Shown: one piece after another, positions 56,329 through 64,000 of the stretch | Position numbering within the stretch: the stretch's first letter is position 1 | Layout: each line of letters begins with the position of its first letter | Source of the DNA: Isochrysis galbana | Lineage: Eukaryota; Haptophyta; Isochrysidales; Isochrysidaceae | Length of the DNA: 64,000 nt | Direction: 5' to 3' | NCBI GenBank assembly: GCA_018136815.1 | Contig: CM030943.1 | Location: forward strand, 3,052,002 to 3,116,001 | The notes under the pieces: generated by a model | The model's input: only the letters and a program-made list of their open reading frames with translations | The model's database searches: none | What the model was told of the DNA's origin: nothing | Translations under genes and position numbers: made by a program

Positions 56329-57625
56329 TCGTATTCCATACGAGGACAGACTTTTACTTTTAGCCGGCGAGCTATTTTAACTCTCAAGGTCTCGTTGATG
56401 GGTATATCGTCTCTTCTCCTACTTTCGCTTGATGACATCAAACGTTCCACGACTGTCGTCCGTCTTCTGTTATACCTCGGTCGCAGCTCCCCCAGCGAGG
56501 TCTGCCCTCGTTGTGCCGTCCCCTCTGCGCATGTCCGTGCGCCGCTAAGTTGCCTTGGTGCCGACGCTCGGTAGTCCGTCCAAGTGTGGTTAGTTTTCGC
56601 CCCGTTTGGTTTAGTTTGTCTGTCTCTGTTGGTCAGGAACTTTTTGAGTCCCCGCGTTGTAGCCCCTCGTGTCTACCTTGGACCTAAGAAGCTCTCATTC
56701 TCATTCTCTCTCTCTCCCCCTAGCTCGCTAGCTAGCCTCGTCTCTACTCTCCGACGCCACGTGTCGCAATTCTCCGAACCTCCGTCTACCTCTTCGCTCG
56801 AAGCGCTCGATGACAGACAATGACAACTACTCCTACCATGACCTCTCAAAAAACTATTGTTATAGTTTTAGCGATGGAGCGCGCGCCGACCGCTCCCCTC
56901 TCCCAGCCCCCCGCCGTCACGACGCCCCAACGGGGCCGCCCCAAGCCGCCGGAGCCGAAGCGCTCGCAGGCCTCAGCACCGCCTGACAACGACGTCGAGA
57001 TGGCGCCGCCACCCTCGCCTCCCAGGCAGCCACAGAAGCAGGGAGCAGGCAAAGTCCTGTTCCCTGCTGACAAGCAGAACCTGACTCAGGCTCAGAACGC
57101 CAGCGCCGCCGGGCAGCCACCCACTCAAGGACTCCCCATGGGGTGTGGCAGCTCTGCTGCCACCCCCATGGCGGTAACTCCTACCATCTGTGCACCCTAC
57201 CATGACCTCTCTGACATTTTCCCCGCTCTACACGGTGGACAAGGAGTTCAACCTAGGAACATCGGAAGACCTCCTGCAGGCGGCGAGAGGTCTAGACATC
57301 CGTAACATCACCTAAGGCACTTAATACCGCGTCTTAGAAGAAACCGCAGGGGATATCAATGAGGATCCCACGATATACAATGGAAGGCAACCCGAATTAA
57401 CACTAGCATAAAGGACGAATCACAGTCTCCAGCCCCCTTCTCTCCAACTCCCGGCCGAAGCAGCGCGCGCGGCCTCCCCGGAACCAGCTTCTCCGATAAA
57501 GAGGGAACTGGGAAAGGGGGAGGGGGTTGTCAGGGGTTAAGGTTGGGTAGTAGGGAGGTGCACTAGCACACTGCCTCACGCCGCACGCGTAGCGGGGAAT
57601 TTTAAGAAGATTTTTTTTGGGGGGG
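56327..57625 (+). mobile_element. LINE copy E1/A6: short element with both ends, interior deleted
   Basis: Hairpin at 56329-56343, type E 5' UTR to about 56870, ORF1 start MERAPTAPLSQPPAV at 56874. After about 57205 the sequence jumps into the last 30 codons of ORF2 (SPLYTVDKEFNLGTSEDLLQ, LDIRNIT, stop 57313-57315) and the 3' UTR to the T-run at about 57618. About 1.3 kb in all. Loses most of ORF1 and nearly all of ORF2. Confidence 0.7.
56329..56343 (+). repeat. LINE 5'-terminal hairpin, type E
   Basis: TCGTATTCCATACGA: six-base arms TCGTAT/ATACGA, loop TCC. Confidence 0.7.
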
Positions 57626-57639
57626 GTTGGTTGCCGTAA

Positions 57640-57740
57640 AGGCCCCAAGAATTGTTTGTTGTGTGAAGTGCCCGCCCACGAGGGGTGCACTGCTGGTAGG
57701 AGTTGCCACATGCCACCATGGGGCCAAGTTGGGCTGTAAG
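57640..57740 (-). pseudogene. LINE ORF1 internal fragment
   Basis: Minus-strand MWQLLPAVHPSWAGTS is close to a segment of copy A5 (WKPLPSVHPTWEGTS near 43950). Confidence 0.4.
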
Positions 57741-57814
57741 TACTGATATTAGTACTGATGCATTAGTATTAGCTCCCCAGGAGCTGATATACTGATGTTA
57801 GTTCCTAGGCTACA

Positions 57815-58141
57815 TGCACGGCGTGGGGCAGGTTGCTAGTGCTACTCCTAACTACCCTCTCTTTCTTATCACCCCCCCCCCCCCCCCTTTCCTTTCCTAG
57901 CAAATGGAGGGAGGGGAGGCCGCGCGCGCTGCTTCGACCAGGGGCGTGAGATAGAGGGGTTAAGAGTGAGTGGAGTCCTTGTTTGGGTGTGTTTTCCCGC
58001 CCCCTTGGGGGTCGGTCCTCAGAAGAAACCTATTTCCTAGTTCAGGGGGTTCAAGTTATATTCCTGATGGCTAATTCGGTCGCTACTTGCGCCAAAGCGT
58101 CAGAGATCTCCAAGTTAAAATCTTTATCTACTGAATACATT
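57815..58141 (-). pseudogene. LINE ORF2 end and 3' UTR, left arm of an inverted repeat
   Basis: Minus strand reads SVDKDFNLEISDALAQVAT, ELAIRNIT, stop, then a 3' UTR almost identical to 58650-58865. It stands tail-out against the plus-strand copy. Confidence 0.65.
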
Positions 58142-58449
58142 CAGGGGCACGTAGAGCTAGCTAGCGAGTGAAAGGCAGGAGGGTTAAAGGCCAAGCCCTA
58201 ACGCCCCACCTGCCACCTGCCACCTGGGCTGAGCTCCCATCCATTGCCCCTGCAAGCTAGCCTGACGAGTTGGGATGGCCCATAGGGCCTAAGGGCAATG
58301 AGGAGGGAGGCATCCCGGCGGTAGGCGCGGCGGAGGAGACGACTTCAGAGGTGCTGACAGGCTGAAGCCCGTCAGCAAAGGAAGGCGGGCAAGCGAGATC
58401 GACGAAAGCCATCCTAAGGGCCAGGGCCATATTCTCGAGGCTCCACTGG

Positions 58450-58880
58450 TTGGTCAAGGCGAAGGTAGGTTTCTTCCAACACCTGAAAGCCCAGAGAGAA
58501 AGACTTGGACTACACGCCCCGAGCCCGAGCAACAAACACCTGCGCAAAATGATCTCCCCGTTGTATTCAGTAGATAAAGACTTTAACTTGGAGATCTCTA
58601 ACGCTTTGGCGCAAGTAGCGGCCGAACTAGGCATCAGAAACATAACTTGAACCCCCCGAACTAGGAGAAAGGCTTCTTCAGAAAACATACCCAAACAAGG
58701 ACTCCACTCACTCTTACCCCCTCTATCCCGCGCCCCTGGTCGAAGCAGCGCGCGCGGCCTCCCCACCCTCCATTTGCTAGGAAAGGAAAAGGGGGGGGGG
58801 GTGATAGGAAAGGGAGGGTAGTTAGGAGTAGCACTAGCAACCTGCCCCACGCCGTGTATGTAGCGGCTAGCTTTTTAAGA
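58450..58880 (+). pseudogene. LINE ORF2 end and 3' UTR, right arm of an inverted repeat
   Basis: AKVGFFQHLKAQRERLGLHA, ISPLYSVDKDFNLEISNAL and ELGIRNIT, stop at 58648-58650. The 3' UTR has GAAGCAGCGCGCGCGGCCTC and a G-run. Confidence 0.65.
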
Positions 58881-59305
58881 TTGTCATGCCTTGAAGCTGG
58901 GAACAAGCAAGACGCTCGCGCGCCAATCGCTCCTGCCGGCCGATTTCCACCTCCACCCATATTAGAAAATCGCTCTTGTATTCATTGTATTTTCGAGAAG
59001 TGCACGCCCCCCATCGACTGTCCCATGAAGCTAGCATGTAACGGCAAAGTTCTTGTGAAGAAGCATATCCATTGCTTTGCGAAGCTTAGTAGGACGATAT
59101 AAATAGGAAAACACTAAGAAGAACCTAAGTTTTGGAACGGAGGTAGTATCATTTATTTATCCGCCGGCCAATTTGCCCACCGCCTGGACTCGCTGGCTAC
59201 GCAAGCACAAAGCATGGCATCTGCTCCAGCCTACTTATCATTATCATATGTTAGTATCTAGAAATGAGGGCGGAGATAGGCTAGACGACAACGGTTGCAG
59301 GATCT

Positions 59306-59595
59306 GTATCTACAGAGGGCTTGATTCGGCGTATAGGCAGTCTCAAATAGCCTTGATACAATCTTCCCGCTGTCGCTTCCGGACAAAAGAGTTCAAGTGC
59401 CTGTTACAGCAATCAAAAGCTACTCTTGGCTGAATTCGAGAAGCCTACTCGTATCTACAGAGGGCTTGATTCGGCGTATAGGCAGTCTCAAATAGCCTTG
59501 ATACAATCTTCCCGCTGTCGCTTCCGGACAAAAGAGTTCAAGTGCCTGTTACAGCAATCAAAAGCTACTCTTGGCTGAATTCGAGAAGCCTACTC
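59306..59595. repeat. Tandem duplication of 145 bp at the RCL1 3' end
   Basis: 59306-59450 and 59451-59595 are identical as read. Each unit holds the last 12 or so codons of RCL1 plus downstream DNA, so the gene is followed by a copy of its own end. Confidence 0.85.
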
Positions 59596-61465
59596 CGCGA
59601 CAAGCCACCACTGTCGAATGGTCATCAGCCTCAGGCCAGATTTGGAACTTGAGCCCGACAAAAGCGCACAAGTTGCGCATGAGAGACATGGCGGGCGCAG
59701 AGAGCGAGCCGACGCGGAGGCGAGACACATCCTGGGGCCCGAAGGCCATCAACATCAGCGCGAGGGGTTGATGGGCGGAGTCGATGACGCCTCCTTGCAG
59801 GATCTCCTGCTCGGGACGAGAGAAACTGTCAGCGACGCGAACAATTGGAAAACGGCTAGATTGACGCACGCACCTCCATCAACTGAGAAGCAGCGGCGAG
59901 GCCGACGTCTTCGGGGCTTGCTCCCGTGGTAGCCGTGGCCTACCGAAGCATGCACGATGCGCCTGTGAGCAAGACTCCGTGCCCTGGCCCGTGTAGCATG
60001 GAAGCACACCTCTGCTGAAAGCAGGCAACCGTTTGTCGTCTCCGCAACGAGTGATAGAGCGAAGCCTGGCGCACACAACAATCAGGTAAGCCGAAGTGAG
60101 CCATAGCATCGTCAGCATTCCACCAAGTTCACGTACCTGGTGAGCCATCTTTCGATGAGGCCACGTCCGTGTAGATCCAAACATCCGGAATGTAATGTGT
60201 GAGCACACTACGCGCTGCATCCACAAGGCGGTTGATCACTTGTGGCGACACCTGCACGTCATGGAGACGAGGACGAGCGCCTCACAAAAGGGACACGTCT
60301 GGCCGCTGGGTGATGCCGCGGACCTTCACTCCGTAGGCGACGCCGCGTACTCGCTTGACTCGACCAGGATCCGTTAGGTGAAGCGTCTGGACCGACCGAA
60401 CCACGGGGATATTGAGCAACACCTCACCCATCCCGGCTGGCGGAGCACCGCGGCGAATTATTTGCAGGTGTACATCGTCCTGTGCCCGACAAGCAGAGCC
60501 GGATGAGCAGGTAGTAATACCTCGGAAAAAGGACCTTGACGGAGCACGCACCTCGAGTCCGAACCTCTTCAGGAACGGCATGGTCACCGAGCGCAGAACG
60601 TCGACACCGAGATCATTCGAAACATTGGTGAAGCCGCGGAAGGTTACGGAGAGCTCGCGTTTCGCAAACAGCGCAATGACGAGCAGAGGCTCAATGAAAT
60701 AGCCGAGGCCCCTCACTTTGCCACAATCATGGACGACATTCCTGCGAGGGGTAGGGAGATGGTGTGCAACGGCTCTGCAACTGGCGGAAGGCATGCCGGG
60801 CGGTCTCGCCTGCCCCCGATGATCATGCCGGGGCGGTACTGCAGCGCTGTTCCCGTCTCATTCACGATGATTTCACTGCCATCGACTAGCTTCTCAACAA
60901 GACGCAAAAAGCTTGCCTCAAAGTCGCACAGACCAACCTGCGATGCAGCAGCCGGTGGAGCATCGTCCTCGCTAAGTGCTGGGAGGAGCGTGGCAGAGGG
61001 CGTGGTGGGGATAAGGGCAAGGCGTTGGGCGCGTCGACGGGCGATTTCCTGAGCGCTCGTTGCCGAGCAAAGACTAGCAAGGCGATGTTTCGAGCCCCCC
61101 CCCCCCCCTCCCCCCCCCCTTCCCTCCCCCTCCCGCGCTCCCTCCCTCTCTCCCTCCCTCCCTCCTCCCCCTCCCCCCCTCCCTCCCTCCTTCCCGCTCC
61201 CTCTCCCTCCCTCCCTCCCTCCCTCTCCCTCTCTCTCCCCTTCCCTCCGTCCCTCTCTCTCCCTCCCTCCCTTCCCTCCCCTTCCCGCCCTCTCTCTCCT
61301 TCTCCGCCTCTCTCCCTTGTCCTAGCTCTCTCCCTCGCGTTCACGCCGACGCACCGCATCCGCAGGGCCTCCTGTTCGAATCTCCTCGATCCGGATCGGC
61401 CTACGGCTCAGCGTGGCCAGCACGATCCGTTGGCGGAACTCCGCGTGGCCGCTGAACCGCAGCAT
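59558..61465 (-). CDS. RCL1: RCL1, RNA 3'-phosphate cyclase-like ribosome biogenesis protein
   Basis: Eight exons join in phase to 356 residues: 61465-61355, 60937-60810, 60741-60552, 60479-60324, 60251-60137, 60065-60010, 59939-59874, 59806-59558. Start MLRFSGHAEFRQRIVLATLS. Then GLCDFEASFLRLVEKLVDGS, TGTALQYRPGMIIGG, GLGYFIEPLLVIALFAKREL, RRGAPPAGMGEVLLNIPVVR, LTDPGRVKRVRGVAY, RLVDAARSVLTHYIPDVW, GGVIDSAHQPLALMLMAFGP and the end RGVGFSNSAKSSF. The order and length (family about 360-375) fit Rcl1, which acts in 18S rRNA maturation in the nucleolus and lacks cyclase activity. Exon 2 ends at a GC donor (CAG/GCGAGA). Intron 1 (about 417 nt) contains a C/T-rich tract. Confidence 0.93.
61100..61320. 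repeat. C/T-rich tract inside RCL1 intron 1
   Basis: Runs of CCCT and C up to about 13 on the plus strand. On the gene's sense strand it is G/A-rich, like EF-Tu intron 1. Confidence 0.75.
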
Positions 61466-61499
61466 CGCCACGCGGACGACGGGGGGACGACCTGTGAAT

Positions 61500-62160
61500 A
61501 GGCAAGTCCATATATCTCTATATATATCTATATATATCCTGTGAATGAAGCGATGGATCTCTTGTATGTGTAACCCCCCAGGAGCCAACGCCCTAGCCTT
61601 GATACGAATAGTCTGTCTTTGGTCTTTTGCGCCGTCGTTCTGTTCTCTGTTCCGCTCTGGAGTGTATCCTACCAAGGTTTCTATGGTTTGAAAGATCAGG
61701 CGTGTGAAGGGTGAAGGGGCATCTAGCCAATGCGTCGAGTTTTCGCGGTGTTTTCCGCATAGTCGGTCTCTATATAATACTATCTCCGTTCCAAAACTCA
61801 GGATCCAGGAGAAGATCTCGGGGGGGGGTTACAAAATGAAATCCGAATGATCGGGACATGTTGCGGGTACATTGGGGCGGTATGCTAGATGCGATGGAAG
61901 CGAAGATAGCACAATAAAAACAAAAAAAAATGAATGTTCATTTTAGAAAGGAGCAAAAAGTTGCGCGCGGCGCGAACACCTCAATCCCCCTCTGTAGGCT
62001 GAGGCCAGGATATCCCGGATATCTTTTTGGATACTTGGGCAGATCTGCCAAAATAGATAGCTTTCGGATATATGCCGGATATTTGGGGGGACGCGAGGCG
62101 TGCGGAGCAAAAAAAAACCAAATTAGCCGTTACAAGAGATCGCGGGGCACGAGCCCAAGT
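61500..62160. other. RCL1 5' flank, no gene seen
   Basis: Includes a short TATATATC repeat at 61510-61540, an A-run at 61918 and GGATATCTTTTTGGATAC-like repeats near 62010-62090. Any promoter for RCL1 should lie here. Confidence 0.3.
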
Positions 62161-62175
62161 GTGAGCGACAAGGCG

Positions 62176-62607
62176 ATGACGACCGGGAGGAGGGGGCCGA
62201 GGACCGCCAGCATGCCAGGAGGTGAGCCTGCTGCCTGCCCTTGCCCGCGTGTCGCCCAACCACTCCTCACACAGGCACCCTTGCGCCGTTCGCGGCGCGC
62301 GCCGTTCAGGGTTGCCGACTGAATGAAAGGTCGGCAGTCTGTCGTGCGCTCGCGCGTGCGACGGAGCGAGCGAGCGAGCCGGTACAGACCGGTCAATGCT
62401 CCCTTGCCCCTTGCCCTTGCTCACACGCTTGGGCGCCACCCACTTCCCTACCTTCCATTCCCTTGCGCAGGATCGAGCCGCTCGCGACGTGCCGCGTTGC
62501 GCAATGCGCGCAGCGATGTCTCAGACATCGATGCGGCATTGAGTGATGAGCGCATGCTGCAGCGTGGCAGCGAGATGGCGAACGAGAAGGAGGGCGAGCA
62601 GGAGAGT
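62176..62607 (+). pseudogene. Start of an unknown host gene broken by a LINE
   Basis: Exon 62176-62221 (MTTGRRGPRTASMPG) and exon 62471-62607 join in phase across an intron GTGAGC...GCGCAG. Together they give a basic N-terminus, then ALRNARSDVSDIDAALSDER and MLQRGSEMANEKEGEQE. The chain runs into LINE sequence at 62608 and stops at 62643. The acidic helical part recalls membrane-traffic adaptor or SNARE-like helices, but no family can be named. Confidence 0.35.
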
Positions 62608-62608
62608 G

Positions 62609-62623
62609 TCGTATTCCATACGA
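62609..62623 (+). repeat. LINE 5'-terminal hairpin, type E
   Basis: TCGTATTCCATACGA preceded by GTG, as at 56329. Confidence 0.7.
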
Positions 62624-62694
62624 TGACAGACTTTTACTTCTAACCTGTGGGTTATTTTAAGCCTCAAGGTGGTGTTAGGGGTGGGGAGGGGAAG

Positions 62695-63642
62695 AAAAAG
62701 AAAACCCCTTCCATCCTTCCTGGAAGCGAGTACTTTTTTCGTGAGGGGGGGCGAAGAATTCATCTGCCGCTTCTTGTCTGCGGAGCGGAGCCAGAGGAGG
62801 CTGATCATCTCTCGCGTCTCCGGGTCGTCCAATACCTCCAAAGGTATCTTGGCTTCTATCTCCGTCGCCCGTCGTGGGGGGGCAATAGCAAAAGTCGCTA
62901 CCACCGGGTGGTGGTCCGACACCGCTAGGCCCGTGAACAGCCTTAGATCTATGTATGCCTTGTGCTATCTCCATGTGGAGTAGTATTCCGCGGCGTATAC
63001 TCGGTCTATCCTCGTGTGGGTCTGATGCCCGCACCTCGTGTATTGGTCCTTAAGACCCGGATTAACTAGTAGCTGGACATCCGTCAGCCCATGCGAGGCG
63101 AGCGCCCTCGTGAGGGCTCTGCCCCCCGAATTTGCGTAAGGGGTCGCCCCCGCGATGGACCGGGTATCTCTGCTTACGCTTTCTACGCAGTTAAAATCGC
63201 CTGCTATTATAGTGTGAGGAGGTATTTCCGACGTCTCGTGTAGCATTTTGATGTCTTCTTTACGTTTATTGGGTTGGGCACTTAGATACACAGAGGAGAA
63301 AGATATCGTTTCATGTCCGATTTTTGCCTTTACTTCTACCAGCCTCCCCGGGATAACTACCGACCAAGATTCTACTACTACGTCGCTTCTGTCTCTTCTA
63401 ATGGCTACTGCCACTCCGCTTCCCGGGTCGCCCCTAGTTGCGGGAGATTGAAACCAGTCCCACCCCAGGGACCGGGCCAAATTTCGCACCTTCAAGTGCC
63501 ATCCATCGGTGTAATGATGCAATTCTTGCGCATACAAGATGTGGACTCCTCCTAATCTCGCTTGCGCTAGAGTAGATGCTAATTTATGTTTTGCTCCATT
63601 CAAATTGTATGTTGCAATCCTTAGATCATTATTATTCACCAT
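62695..63642 (-). pseudogene. LINE ORF2 N-terminus: APE-type endonuclease
   Basis: From MVNNNDLRIATYNLNG. The catalytic motifs of exonuclease/endonuclease/phosphatase-fold LINE endonucleases are all present in order: TYNLNG, YAQELH, GDFN, RIDRVY and SDHHPV. One in-frame TAG at 62965-62967 lies just before the SDHHPV part. The frame continues open past it to EVLDDPETREMISLLWLR and ends at the inversion joint near 62695. The enzyme would nick target DNA for reverse transcription. Confidence 0.85.
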
Positions 63643-64000
63643 GACGGTACAGGCAACTAGCTCCGTTAACGCAGTATCCTGGATAAGCCTTATTAGGTTT
63701 AAGATTGCATTTTACCATACAATGTTGCTTGCCCGTTGCGGGGTCCTTTGCCCAACATCCGGGGATGTCGTGGCTGGAAGAGCATTGGACGATTTGCCGC
63801 CCTTTCATGCGATTGTTCTTGCATTCGCCCGCCATGAATCGGCGGCACGGTGCCGCCGCTCCAAGGCCCATAAGGGCCCTGTAGTCCATGGCGTTGCTCA
63901 CTTCGCGTTGGCGTTTGCGTTGCTCCGCTTTCGCTTTGTCTTGCTCGCACGTGCATTGGCGAAAACTAACTTGATTCTTGCGCAGATACGATATAGCCCA
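63632..64000 (-). CDS. LINE ORF1 C-terminus with CCCH-type zinc finger (5' part outside window)
   Basis: The frame is open from the window edge: CTCEQDKAKAEQRKRQREV, a basic helix as in copy A1, then CRRFMAGECKNNRMKG, CSSSHDIPGCW, CMVKCNLKPN and CVNGASCLYRHGE, stop. The spaced Cys/His sets suggest two CCCH-like fingers. ORF1 ends 10 bp inside the ORF2 start (63642), so the two ORFs overlap. Confidence 0.75.
   Translation of the reverse strand, partial: WAISYLRKNQVSFRQCTCEQDKAKAEQRKRQREVSNAMDYRALMGLGAAAPCRRFMAGECKNNRMKGRQIVQCSSSHDIPGCWAKDPATGKQHCMVKCNLKPNKAYPGYCVNGASCLYRHGE

Larger units (their letters stand above)
62608..64000 (-). mobile_element. LINE copy E2 with inverted body, runs off the window
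   Basis: A short plus-strand start (hairpin and about 80 bp of type E 5' UTR, 62608-62690) is joined head-to-head to minus-strand ORF1 and ORF2. This is the arrangement expected from 5' inversion during insertion. It interrupts the exon ending at 62607. Confidence 0.7.

Overview
The window is nuclear DNA of a eukaryote, most likely a unicellular alga with a red-lineage plastid. A haptophyte is my best guess, but this is inference. The grounds are a nuclear PsbQ-like photosystem II gene, a mitochondrial-type EF-Tu with ten introns, high GC, many short introns (about 70-130 nt) with GTGCG-like donors plus a few GC-AG introns, poly-G runs and long CT/GA tracts. No rRNA, tRNA, CRISPR array or prokaryotic operon was seen.

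Host genes, left to right: the 3' part of a PsbQ-like gene (1-746, +); a seven-helix receptor-like protein (8579-9643, -); mitochondrial EF-Tu (15067-18113, +); a PH-domain protein (21840-22900, -) directly downstream of a gelsolin/villin-family gene (about 23240-27507, -); the C-terminal part of the spindle checkpoint protein MAD1 (32416-33741, +); a Kelch-repeat, polyproline, one-membrane-segment, Cys-rich protein (36391-39580, -); SEC63 (45418-49687, -) with an unusual C-terminal extension; a small possible tail-anchored protein (54955-55506, +); RCL1 (59558-61465, -); and the start of an unknown small gene (62176-62607, +) broken by a retrotransposon. These genes serve unrelated cell functions and do not form a cluster.

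About half of the window is mobile or low-complexity DNA. The dominant elements are non-LTR retrotransposons (LINEs). Pieced together from fragments, they have a 5' UTR, ORF1 with a C-terminal CCCH-type zinc finger, then ORF2 with an APE-type endonuclease, reverse transcriptase and a C-terminal Cys/His finger. Nearly every copy is internally deleted, rearranged or fused to another copy. At least five different 5' UTR types start with the same short hairpin (TGTCGYAT plus a complementary arm, with a compensatory base-pair change), seen at eleven places. This is the most interesting signal in the window.

Other mobile DNA includes a MITE family with perfect 18-bp inverted ends and 6-bp target duplications, a roughly 0.9-kb non-autonomous retroposon with a 16-bp target duplication, a 115-bp SINE-like insertion, and remnants of Ty3/gypsy pol. 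Long homopurine/homopyrimidine tracts lie at about 9.65-11.5, 15.3-16.1, 31.6-32.1, 39.3-40.75, 49.7-51.8 and 61.1-61.3 kb, several in introns or next to gene starts.
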